A DNA stretch of 64,000 nucleotides from Adiantum capillus-veneris (GCA_014529385.2 CM043963.1:101551912-101615911), one strand, 5' to 3'. Positions 21,995 through 32,370 are shown, counted from the stretch's first letter. Program-made: numbers and translations. The notes: generated by a model not told the origin, from the sequence alone.

Positions 21995-24240
21995 GTTGAT
22001 GGGGTTTATGTTTTGGGTAAAGTTTAAGTTATAAGTTAAGTTAGATTAGGTTAGGTTACGCTAAGTTAAGCTACGTTGTTATGTTAGGTTATACGTTAGG
22101 TTAGATTAAGTTAAGCTACGTTAGGTTAAGTTTTATTAAGTTAGGTTAGGTTAAGCTACGTTAAGTAAGGCTAGGTTATCTTATATGTTAGGTTAGGTTA
22201 AGTTAATCTACGTTAGGTTTAGTTACGCTAGGTTATGTTAGGTTAGGTTAGGTAAAGCTACATTAGGTTAAGTTAGGTTAAGCTACGTTTGACAATACGG
22301 CAAGCTATAGAGCTTACCCATAGCGCATATTAAAAACAACACAATGGCGATCCGTTCGTCAATATGGCAAGCCATAAAGATTACCCACAACACATATGCA
22401 TTGTGGGCAAGCTCTATGGCTTTCCGTATTGCCAGCGGATCGCCATTGTGTTGTTTATATGTCCGCGAGTGGTTTTCAAGTCCTAAAATAGCACCATGGC
22501 AAACCGTTTGGCAATACGGCAAGCCATAGATCTTGCTTACAATGCATATGCATTGTGGGCAAGCTTTATGGCTTGCCGTATTGCCAAACGGCTCGCCATG
22601 GTGTTGTCTATATGTTTGCGAGCGATTTTCAAGCGCTAAAATTACCTCGTGCCCCTAAAAACAACACAATGGCGATCCATTTGACAATATGGCAAGCCAT
22701 AAAGCTTTCCCACAAAGCTTATGCATTGTGGGCAAGATCTATGGCTTGCCATATTTCCAATGGCTCGCCATTGTGTTGTCTATATGTCTACGAGCGATTT
22801 TCAGGCAATAAAATCGCTTCGCAACTCTAAAAACAGCACAATGGTGAGCCGTTTGCCAAATTGGCAAGCCATAGAGCTTGCCCACATCGCATATGCCTTG
22901 TGGGCAAGCTGTATGGCTTGTGATTTTGCTAAACACCTCACCATTGTGTTGTTTTTATGTTAGGTTAGGTTAGGTTAGGTTAGGTTTAGGTTATATGTTA
23001 AGTGATATTTTAGGTTAGGTTAGAGTTATCGACGGCATAATAGTCAAAGAAATACAAACGGACTTCATATATGACTCATGTACTTCTAAAAATAGAAACG
23101 GACTTTGGTTAGGTTAGGTTATAGATTAGGTAGATGTTATAAGTTACGTTACATTAAGTTAAGTTAGGTATAGGTTTTACGTTAGGTTAGATTATAGGTT
23201 ACGCATAACAATTAAAGGTTAGGTTAGAACTAGCGTCGAATTAATAGTAGAAAAAACGCAATCAGACTTCGAAGATGACCCGTGTACTTCTAAAAATGCA
23301 AACGGACTTCGGTTAGGTTAGTTCATAGGTTAGGTAGATGTTATAAGATAGGTTACATTAAGTTAGGTTAGGTATAGGTTTTATGTTAGGTTATATTATA
23401 GGTTAGGCATAACGATTATAGGTTAGATTAGAGCTAGCGTCAAATTAATAGTAGTAAAAATGCAATCGGACTTCGAAGATGACTTGTGTACTTCTAAAAA
23501 TGAAACGGACTTCGGTTAGGTTAGGTTATAGGCTAGGTAGATGTTATAAGTTAGGTTATATTATGTTAAGTTAGGTATAGGTTTTACATTAGGTTAGAGT
23601 ATACGTTAGGCATAACGATTATAGGTTAGGTTAGAGCTATCGTCAAATTAATAGTGGAAAAAATGCAATCGGACTTCGAAGATGACTCGTGTACTTATAA
23701 AAACACAAACGGACTTCGGTTATGTTAGGTTATAGGTTAGGTTTAGGTTATAAGTTAGGTTACATTAAGTTATGTTATAGGTTCGGTTAGATTATAGGTC
23801 AGGTTAGAGCTAATGTCAAATTAATAGTAGAAAAAATGCAATCGGACTTCAAAAGTGCAGACAGACTTCAAGAACCGTAGTATATAGTCATTGACCAATA
23901 AAGACGAGATTATTACCCTGTGGTCCTAATCTTTGTGCACCTCTAGGCTGAGGTGTGCGGGGATCGGGCCTGGCTAGAGAATGTGAGGTTGTTAGAGCTA
24001 GCACAAAATAGTTGAAAATATTGCAATCGGACTTCAAAAGTGCACGGAGACTTCAAGAACTTTAATACATATAGTCATTGACCAATAAATTCAAGATTAT
24101 TATCCTGTGGTCCTAATCTCCATGCACCTCTAGACCGAGGTGTGCGGGGATCGGGCCTGGATAGAGAATGTGAGGTTGTTAAAGCTTGTCATGTACTTAG
24201 TAGTATGTAGTCATAACAACTAGAGTGTTTTAATTATTTG
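21995..24240 (+). repeat. CACTA A 5' subterminal repeat zone
   Basis: Degenerate (TTAGG)n blocks alternate with units carrying CGGACTTCG and a stretch like AATAGTAGAAAAAATGCAA, about every 200 bp from 23020 on. Two copies of a block with the small palindrome CACCTCTAGACTGAGGTG follow (23880-23990 and 24060-24190). The same parts occur in CACTA B and C. Confidence 0.85.
22285..22960. repeat. Tandem array of about four palindromes in CACTA A
   Basis: Units of about 125 bp, each a near-perfect inverted repeat: ACAACACAATGGCGATCC ... CAAGCCATAAAG ... GCATATGCATTGTGGGCAAG ... GCCATTGTGTTGT. They are centred near 22398, 22549, 22718 and 22888, with a shared spacer (GCGATTTTCAAGCG). A partial unit lies at the left edge. 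See findings. Confidence 0.85.
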
Positions 24241-24248
24241 TTGCATCA

Positions 24249-25731
24249 TTGGTAGATAAAGTATGGACGATACGATGGCGTTTCCTTGAGCGCATTGCAA
24301 GCATCAGATCTTTCAAAAAAAAAAGTGACCAACACATACACAATCACGGTCTCTTTTCGATAGAGAAAGTACAAGACTTGCGTTATCAATCTCATGGTCT
24401 AGAGATTGAAGGTCAAAGTCCGCGAGTAGATATTCCTCCGACTTCATCCCAGAGAAGACGATTTTCAAACAAGCAGCCATCGACTGAGTCCTCCCAACCA
24501 ATACCTGAAGCGGCATTTCTAGAAGTAGAGATGGAGCAGATGTTGGACGCGTTCTTTGACATGGACTCCAACATAGAAGGCGACAACATTGAACGCAGTA
24601 CTCTAGACCAACCTCAACCATCCCGTTCATATCGACGGCATGATAGAAATGATGAGGAGGGAGAGATGATGCAAAGTCTTGCACGCATGTCGCTCTACAC
24701 TAGTGCAAAAATCTCAATTCTCCATATCGCATTGGCAATGCTTAATTTTCAGTCTGTGGTCTGACGCCTCAGTCACATATAGCTTTTCAGGTAAACGTAT
24801 TTATCCTAAGCATGGTAAAGTGAAAATTACAGATCATATAAAGTGATGAAAGGGTTGAATTGTTCATGTAACGTCACGTTGCTGAATGAGCAAATCTTTC
24901 CAGAAGGGAATCACATGCCCCTACCCGTCCAGCCACTAAAAAGCTTCTTACTAATTTGGGCTTGGATTATTAGAAAATACATGCATGTCCTAATGATTGT
25001 ATACTTTTTCGCAATGAGTATGCAAACCTGGAATAGTGTCCCAATTGTGGATCAAACAAGTATAGGGAGGACAAACAAGGAAAGTTTATCCCTGCAAAGG
25101 TCCTTCGACACTTTCCTATCATTCCAAGAATAAAGAGCATGTTTAGGTGCAAGTCCATAGCCGCTTTGATGACATGGCACTTAAATACTAGATCGACGGA
25201 TGATGCTATGTGGGTACCTGCTGACTCTCGTGCATGGAAGCACATAGAGGAAAGTTCGCCTACATTTAAGAACGAGCCTTGATGTATCCGCTTTGGTCTG
25301 GCAATGGACGGAGTAAACCCATTCGGATTACATTCGTACTTCCGCAGCATTGTGAACAAGTTGTGTTCATACACAATCCACTATGGACAGAAAATGATGA
25401 GAATGATGTGTCTAAACCCTGCTGGCTCTATGTCGTTCAAGTTGCTCCACGTAGCAAGCAAGTGTGTGAAGGATTGGATGTTGAGCTCGAAGAGGTGATT
25501 CATGAACAAAGCGCAAGGCTGACTCCAACTTTAAGTTTAGATTTTGAGGTGGATGTCAGCATTGAGCAATTGTATGAACCTAGAGATGAGGTGTCAAATA
25601 GTGAAGCTGATGCGGAGAGCGATGAAGAAGTAGAGTTCGATGACGAAGATGCAGAAGTACAGATTGAGATAGACATCTTTGGTGCATCAGATCTCATAGA
25701 GGATGAGAGATTAACTAATGACTTTTGCTAG
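24249..25731 (+). pseudogene. CACTA A TNP2-type transposase gene, internally deleted
   Basis: The N-terminal zinc-like region (AHCKHQIF) is followed by an acidic region with QPSTESSQPIPEAAF. Then come TNP2 landmarks: KIHACPNDCILF, GKFIPAKVLRHFP, LGLAMDGVNPFG. Directly after NPFG the sequence jumps to the C-terminal DUF4216-like region (FVLPQHCEQVVFIHNPLW, PCWLYVVQVAPRS) and a very acidic tail ending NDFC at 25731. The catalytic middle and DUF4218 region are missing, and several frames are shifted. CACTA A is therefore non-autonomous. Confidence 0.85.
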
Positions 25732-25884
25732 GAAACCTAATCTAAAGCTCTTTTTATTAGTCTACAATACACTTTAGATTTTGGTCATTTATGTAGCAGT
25801 TTTGTTGATTTGTTATTTGTATTGATTAAACATTTCTTACCTAAACTAACGTATTTTGTGGGTGTTGTTTGTGTATGATTAGCC

Positions 25885-26966
25885 ATGGCCTATGACAATG
25901 AGCCATACGCTCCTAGTTTTAGTTTTCCAGTCACTCTGGCCGGCATGTCACTTGAGCAGATGGGCTCGTTTTTGTCTCAGTTCACACTAGAGAAAATCGC
26001 GATGACACAACACCTTTGGGGTGCAGTACCTCTAGACCTACTACGGCCGACCCTATGCCCGGGACTAGTGTGGTCGCTACACCGAGCGACCCCACACCTC
26101 AGTCTAGTGTGCCCCCTATGCCTAGGACTCATGTGCTCTTTACACTGATAGGTGGTTCATCCTCGAGACGACGTAGCCATCGTTTTGGAGGCGGTGGTTG
26201 CTATGGTAGTGGTTCTATGGATGCGTCCACACCACCGAGAGAGCATCCACCACTCTCTTCAGTAGATAGTTCGCCGATGGACACACCACGTACACCTTGG
26301 GAATCACACGAGCATGATCCTAGCAAGGTGTACAGGAGCAGGGATGTGGCTGTTGTGGCAGATAGTGGCGGAAAGAAAATGCGACAGAGAATTCGACAGC
26401 TCTCTATGATTCAGTTTGGTCACTCGGTGATGGAGTTTTGGAAAAATCTTGATCTTGACAGAAATAATTACATCGTCGACGCCATTCAGAGAGAGTACAG
26501 ACCAACAGAGGGGTACGATCAGGTCTCGAATGCCTGGATTTTGAGCGTGGAGAGGTTCACAATGTCACACCATGTTTAATGACGGCAATCCCAAGCCAGC
26601 ATGGTTGGAGGTAGAGGAGTGGACGGGGATTGCACGAGACACAAGACAATCCCAATAGATTGCAGCATTAGAGAGATGTAGACAGAGCACGTTTGGAGTC
26701 TGCTGGAGCATCACATCTTGGGAGTGGAGGCTATGATACGCTTCAACATGAGTTTGTACGTTTTATATGTATGCTTTAAATTATTGATAATATATATGTT
26801 ATTTGAAGATTTATCTAATGATTAAACCATAATTTTGAAGGAAGTTTCCATGAAGCACCTTCCGATAAGCCAAGAGGAGAAGTATGGGTACAATTATGGA
26901 CTTGTGGCCCTTTTGACCCAGCTGCAGGAGGAGGGAGAGGACGTCGATTGGGAGGAATTACCATGA
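25885..26966 (+). pseudogene. CACTA A second gene (TnpA-like / transposase 24-like)
   Basis: Starts MAYDNEPYAPSFSFPVTLAG. One frame change later it continues with a Pro/Ser/Thr-rich part, GGSSSRRRSHRFGGGG and RIRQLSMIQFGHSVMEFW. A region follows whose relatives in CACTA C include HERHKTILRDF and EMQPEHIWSLLEHHILEVEA. A last exon (26842-26966, acceptor TTTTGAAG) encodes EEKYGYNYGLVALLTQLQEE and ends at 26966. The second gene of CACTA elements usually encodes the DNA-binding partner of the transposase. Broken by frameshifts and stops. Confidence 0.65.
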
Positions 26967-27004
26967 GGATCTTTTCACTCAGTGATTGTTTGCATATGTA
27001 CAAT

Positions 27005-27450
27005 TTTGTAGTACTTATGTTTATGGTTTATGGTTATGTTTATGGTATGGCACATATGTTATGGTTAAGGTTTGACAGTCAACTTAAGATTATGGTTTTG
27101 CTATGATGGTATGACAATCATCTGATGATTATGGTTATGAATATGGTTATGGTTATGGTTGTGCAAGGTTTTGGGTATGGTTATGGTTTTGGTTCAGGTG
27201 ATGATTATGGTTTTGCTATAATAGTATAGCAATCGTGTGATGGTTATGGTTATGCTTATGCTTATGGTTATGGTATAATAGTTTTGCTATAATAGTATAG
27301 CAATCGTGTGATGGTTATGGTTATGCTTATGGTTATGGTATGACAAGCAAGTTATGGTAATGGTTATGGTATGGCAAACAGGTTATGTTTATGGTTTTAC
27401 AATTTTCGACTCATGTTTTAATTATGTTAACAAGTTATGTTATTCTTACA
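27005..27450 (+). repeat. CACTA A 3' subterminal repeat zone (TTATGG type)
   Basis: Many degenerate copies of GGTTATGGTTATG and related hexamers, with a 60-bp internal duplication (TTTGCTATAATAGTATAGCAATC, shortened, at about 27210 and 27285). Matches the (ATAACC)n zone of CACTA C in reverse. Confidence 0.8.
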
Positions 27451-27874
27451 ATTTTGCTAATTGCCATACACTCGCTCTTTAGCCTCAGCTTGTAGGTGGA
27501 GTGTGTTTGCTTGTGCACTCTTCCTTTGGGTAGAGAAGGATATCTTCTTTTGTTGCAGTACATGCAACATTAGTTCCCCGCCCTCTCTGCCCAAAAAACA
27601 TTTTCAGGTTTTGGTCGTCGATATAGGTGACGGTATCACCGTCGATAGGGCCAACGGAATGAGTGTCGGAATTTAATATATTACTATCGGTGCTTATTAG
27701 GTTGATTATTCCGACGCCTATTCAAAGGCGTATTCTGACGCCGGCTATACCGATGGTCATACTGACGCTACAATACCGGCGTCTCTTCCGAGGCTTATTT
27801 CAACGCTTTTTAGTTTAAAAATTAGGGCTATTTCATGGGTACCTGCGCCGACTTCTGCGCGACGTCTTGTAGTG

Positions 27875-28342
27875 CCATCACATGCCTTCTATACATCAAC
27901 ATCACTCACGAGATTAGAAAACTTATGCATCACCTCCTTGGTTACAACATCATTAATATGTTTCCTTTTGGTGCGTGCAAGAGTGCTATGACATCTTCCT
28001 CATTAAGGAAACTATTGAGCAAATTGATGGGATCCTCTTGGCTTTGGCTACCACATGTCTCTTGGATGAAATTCTTGCAATAAGAATAAAAAACAAAACA
28101 ATCACCACAAAAGAGACTTCATATATGTAGAAAATGTGATAGGTAGGTTGGATCATTAGGGTAGAGGTTACCATGCACCCAAAGGTCCACATTGGTGTGA
28201 CTTGCACCATGGTGTTGTTATGTAGCAAGTAATGAAACTTTGAGGGTGCAAAGTTCTTTGGCAGTCGAACATGTAGAGAAACCGTTTTTGAACTTGATGA
28301 TCTTGCTGTGGACGGGAGATTTGTAATGTTGCCTAGCTCCAT
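27875..28342 (-). pseudogene. Gene Y, copy 2, 5' part
   Basis: Starts at 28342 (MELGNITNLPST). VRLPKNFAPSKF matches the copy 1 frame RLPIEFAPTKKN, and NVDLWVHGNLYPNDPTY matches NVDLWLDGGLYPKDP. The next region down to 27875 is homologous to copy 1 exon 2 and reads into the CACTA A end. Broken copy. Confidence 0.65.
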
Positions 28343-28602
28343 GGCAAGGGGAATAAAGTTGGCCTCCAGAAAGAGTGGAGAGTTGCCAGCAGATCCACAG
28401 AGTGCAGAGGTGAGCTATGGAGTGAAGAGCTATGGGATGGAGAGTTCCAGGAGAGCTACGTATTGAAGAGGAGGGCTATGGAGTGGAGAGCTATGGGGGG
28501 GGGGGGGGAGAACTGGAACAAAGCTATGGAGTGGGTCTGCAACAAGGAGAGGGAAGGAGGAAGAGTGTGTGCTAAAAAGTAGGAGAGAGAAGAAAGAGGG
28601 AG
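28343..28602. repeat. GAGCTATGGAGTGG-type degenerate repeats
   Basis: Purine-rich stretch upstream of gene Y copy 2, with several copies of GAGCTATGG and GGAGAG around a G run. No gene seen. Confidence 0.6.
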
Positions 28603-28890
28603 GGGTGAAAGCATGTTAACCTGTCATGCTTTTTCATGTCCCGGACAATGCTAACTAGCACAATTTTGACATATGCTAACTAGTACAATAACTTAAGCTA
28701 CATCTCCAAGATCTATGACATATGATATATCAATAGAAAGCACTTGAAACAAGGAATCCAAATGTACAACCTCCGACAAATTATGATATTATTTGTAAAA
28801 AATTTACCATATGCCCAACTTTTCGAAGATGTGCTAACTTGAAACTACTAACTAGCACAAAAAGCGCGACAGGTTAACATGCTTTCACCC
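28603..28890. mobile_element. 288-bp MITE
   Basis: Terminal inverted repeats of at least 23 bp, starting GGGTGAAAGCATGTTAACC and ending with its complement GGTTAACATGCTTTCACCC. A GGAG direct repeat flanks both sides (28599-28602, 28891-28894). The interior is AT-rich and non-coding, with repeated GCTAACTAG(C/T)AC. The superfamily is not certain. Confidence 0.75.
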
Positions 28891-29403
28891 GGAGAGGAGT
28901 GAGAGAGAGGGGAGTGATTTTGAAGGGAAATAAAAAAGGTGAGAAGTTTGATATTTTGCAAGTCTAGCAGTGAGATTTTGAGAGGGAAAATTGATTCTTG
29001 GGTAAACGTATATGTTGGGGAGAAGTTTTGAGTGAAAGTGAGTGTTTTTTGTTTGGCAAAAGTGCTTTTTTGGGCTGAGGCTATGGACGTCCTTGATGAT
29101 GTGAAAAAAAAGGGGGGAGGGTAGTTATTATCATAAGGACCACCACTCTTTTGGGTAGAGAGAGAATGTACCTATCCTCCCTTCCTAGCCTCTATTTCAA
29201 CCTACAAAAAGCCTATGATAGCCTTAAAAAAAGCCTATGAAAACACCCTCATTCAATGGCCTTGTCTCCTAAATCACACACATTTTCAACCTTAATCCCT
29301 TAAAATTAGGGATCCTTACAAGACCCTTTTGGGGTTCATATTTTCCTAATGACCATGGTTGCATGCATGCTAGCCATGCTTGACTTTTTCTCAAACTAGT
29401 CTT
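28891..29403. other. Upstream flank of gene Y copy 2
   Basis: No gene. 29150-29350 resembles 18137-18410 (TAATCCCTTAAAATTAGG), marking the outer edge of the duplicated cassette. Confidence 0.55.
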
Positions 29404-29537
29404 GCTCTAATACCACTGTGAGAACAGACGAAGTCTGAGAAGAATTCTGGATGCTAACTCTCCAACCAGTTGTAGCCCTTTATAAGCACCCCCGAGCTGC
29501 ATTCACACCGTCTTGTGGCTTCTGGCATTTAGCCTGA

Positions 29538-29540
<3 letters not shown>
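29404..29540 (-). mobile_element. Copia-type primer site and LTR start (fragment)
   Basis: 29404-29415 is GCTCTAATACCA, on the minus strand TGGTATTAGAGC, one base off the initiator-Met tRNA primer site. It is followed by C and then TGTGAGAACAG, so an LTR in minus orientation begins at 29417. A minus-strand TATAAAGG box lies near 29482. The far end is lost in the microsatellite. Fragment only. Confidence 0.5.
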
Positions 29541-29629
<89 letters not shown>

Positions 29630-29636
29630 CGAGAGA
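29541..29636. repeat. (GA)n microsatellite
   Basis: About 42 pure GA units followed by a few imperfect ones. Confidence 0.97.
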
Positions 29637-29740
29637 ATTATTTTTTTAGAAATAACCCTCTCCGTCACTCTCTACAACAATCCCTACTCTATGTTGGTGG
29701 AGAGAGAAGGAGAGAAATTTTAAAAAAAACATCTCTCCCT

Positions 29741-29764
29741 GACTCTCTCTCTCTCTCTCTCTCT

Positions 29765-29796
<32 letters not shown>

Positions 29797-29880
29797 ACAC
29801 ACACACACCAATTTTTACTGTCTCGGAGTAGAGAATGGTGGGGCAGTTGGGAAGGGGGGGGGGGGGGGGGGGGGGGGGGG
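29741..29880. repeat. Compound CT / poly-C / AC / poly-G tract
   Basis: (CT)n to 29764, then C x 31 (29766-29796), then (AC)n, a short unique part, then G x 27 (29854-29880). Homopolymer lengths may include assembly error. Confidence 0.9.
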
Positions 29881-30058
29881 CAGAGAGGGATAGGGAGAGG
29901 GGCTTTGGGATTGATAAGCAAACAATGCTAACCTATGGAGGTCTTGCATTACTAGAATGTGGGCATGATCTCAAGCCTCCACGTATGCAATGATGAAAGC
30001 AATCCCACTCTCTATCCCACAGAGCTGTAGACAAATCTCTATATGTCACCATCACTAT

Positions 30059-30080
30059 GTGTGTGTGTGTGTGTGTGTGT
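30059..30080. repeat. (GT)n microsatellite
   Basis: Eleven GT units. Confidence 0.95.
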
Positions 30081-30179
30081 CTGTGTTTCAAATATGCTAA
30101 TGAACTCGAAAAATCAAGCTCGAATTGGTCACCACATGCAGTGAGATTTTTTAAATGTATAAAATACTAAGCTTAAATG

Positions 30180-30690
30180 TATAACTCGTTGAGCTACTAA
30201 GAAAATGATATGTTGCCAATTTACCTCATCAAGTTACATGTAAACTTGCATGGATGGCCTTTGAGTGTGAAACATGCAAGTGTGCACAATAACTTGTGGA
30301 GTTATGGACGTGGCATCCATGCTATGTACATGATCACCTGCCATGTAACTCATTGAGTTATAGTGAGGATTGTCACGGTAACTTGTTGAGTTTTGTGGCA
30401 AGTCCATTACGACCACTTGGTGGCCACATCGGAGCTTGACGAGTGCCACGGTGGATAGTCATGTAACTTGTCAAGTTACTTTGGCATGTCTACACTATGG
30501 TGCGTTGTCCTCTACCGTGGAACTTGTCCAGTTCGTGTAATATAGGACACGTATCTCGTCAAACTTTCTTTGCGAGGATAGAATTCATCAACTATTTTTC
30601 AGTTTTAAATAACTCAACGAGTTATATTTTAGACACGTGTTGAAAATTGGAATTTCAAGATTGAACTTACCTCATTGAGTTCTTTGGGTC
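30180..30690. repeat. Cluster of about ten short palindromes, AACTYRTYRAGTT type
   Basis: Variants such as GTAACTTGTCAAGTTACT (30464), GTAACTCATTGAGTTATAG (30346), ATAACTTGTGGAGTTATGG (30290) and AACTCAACGAGTTAT (30609) recur about every 50-60 bp. No gene present. See findings. Confidence 0.7.
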
Positions 30691-31794
30691 CTCATATGTC
30701 ATGTTAGGGACCAACTACACAAAGTGGGTGCGCCTTATCTTGCACCCATCCGCATTATACATTACCAAATTGTTGCAACAAAGAGTAACAACGTCTAACT
30801 AGAAAACCACACCATATAAACAAAGTGAGACATTATTTTAATCAACAAAATAGACACCAAAGTTTAGAAAAAGGCTACACAAAGAAAATGAATCATTTTC
30901 AGCTCTGTTTTAGCCTCTACATTGAGATTCTCTTTCTTTCCTCTCAATTTATGGCAAGAAGATAAGCTTGAGTATGGCAAAGAAGGTGATGATCTTGAAT
31001 GCGATGCCATGGACAGCAAAACAGAGCCATAAGGAGGGAGAGATTTTTTTTGAATGATAGTGAAATAAGACTAAGAGAGGAGAGTCTTTCTTGACAGCGA
31101 AATTTCCAAAAGATGATAGGAATGATAACACCTAGCAATTCTGGAGCATCATCTACTTTCGATAGTGATCGCCAAAGTACCGAAGTGAAAGTTAGAGATT
31201 TCCTATAGTATATTTGAATCCACAAATTCTCTTTACATTTTCTAAAATCCAAACTAATATTCTCTCTCTAGGATTTTTTACAAAGCAAAAAAGTGACCTC
31301 AAACTTTCCCTAATGTCACTTATTACATGTGAGACAAAAAAAATTGACTCTACTCACTCTAGATTTGAGTGTTAGTGGCTTTGGACTTAGCAATGTATGT
31401 GAATGCACTTAGGACCATCTTTTATTTATTTATTTGGGTTTTTTCCCTAGCTCAAGTATATATGGTCATCAGTTTCAAGCGAGCCCAAGCTTTGTACCAA
31501 CGGGATAAGAACACACTTGATAATACTACCTCTCATGTTGTGAACTTGTGTGTGACCTCGAGCCAACACTCCATCTTTTCCATCTTGCTTTGTCTTCATG
31601 AAACCCTATCTCCAACTCTAAAATAGACCCATCCTTGAGGCTCTCAATTGTTGTAGCAATGTGACAACCATACACACTCACCTTCCCTTAGGTCATCCAC
31701 AACTCTACCCAACATACTAGTTTATGTGTCTCATGGATGCATGAATGAATGGAATTTATGAGGTGGAAGTTTGAAACCCACATATTATCTTTGG
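30691..31794. other. Non-coding stretch
   Basis: AT-rich sequence with no credible gene. Only short chance open frames and nothing recognised. Confidence 0.5.
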
Positions 31795-32370
31795 GAGGTT
31801 ACTATATGTAAATCTCCTTGTTCGACCCTTTCTCAAATCCCTTATTTGTGAATTTTGTAATTTTTTTGAAATTTATGAAAACAACTAGCCCATATATAAT
31901 TCTACTTGTGCAATTTTTGAAGGATTTTAATACGCATCTGTTGAACTCACATGGTATAATTCTATTTATGTAACTTAATTTAGCACATTTTTTGCAAGTG
32001 AACACCGCTCCTCTCCGAGCATCTTATAAAGGCTTATCTTATGTAACTTAATTTAGCACATTTTTTGCAAGTGAACACCGCTCCTCTCCGAGCATCTTAT
32101 AAAGGCTTATAAAGGAGATTATCTTTGGGAGGTTACTATATGTAAATCTCCTTGTTCGACCCTTTTTCAAATCCCTTATTTGTGAATTTTGTAATTTTTT
32201 TGAAATTTATGAAAACAACTAGCCCTTATATAATTCTAGTTGTGCAATTTTTGAAGTATTTTAATACGCATCTGTTGAACTCACATGGTATAATTCTATT
32301 TATGTAACTTAATTTAGCACATTTTTTGCAAGTGAACACCGCTCCTCTCCGAGCATCTTATAAAGGCTTA
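31795..32370. repeat. Local segmental duplication, about 240 bp twice plus a 70-bp unit
   Basis: 31795-32036 and about 32125-32370 are nearly identical (both start with a GAGGTTACTATATGTAAATC phrase). The end unit (CTTATGTAACTTAATTTAGC ... ATAAAGGCTTAT) is present once more between them (about 32037-32110). Confidence 0.9.

Larger units (their letters stand above)
21290..27874 (+). mobile_element. CACTA (En/Spm) transposon A, non-autonomous
   Basis: Starts CACTACAAGAG at 21290 and ends CTTGTAGTG at 27874: inverted CACTACAAG tips. Flanking 3-mers are TCA (left) and CCA (right), consistent with a 3 bp target duplication with one later change, because the matching uninterrupted sequence in copy 1 reads CTCATCACA. 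It splits gene Y copy 2. Inside, in order: a short leader, TTAGG-type subterminal repeats, a tandem palindrome array, more TTAGG repeats, a shortened TNP2-type transposase gene, a second ORF with final exon, a TTATGG-type repeat zone and the 3' tip. Confidence 0.93.

Noticed and set aside
21995-24000. TTAGG arrays as an interstitial telomere
   Set aside because: Plant telomeres are usually TTTAGGG. These TTAGG blocks are degenerate, mixed with other units, and lie at the same place in three CACTA copies, so they are subterminal repeats of the element.
29480-29893. Arg-Glu and Ser-Leu repeat open frames
   Set aside because: Products of the (GA)n, poly-C and poly-G tracts.
31805-31820. TTGTTCGACCC as a tRNA T-loop
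   Set aside because: No matching A-box or cloverleaf stems around it. No tRNA or rRNA gene was found in the window.
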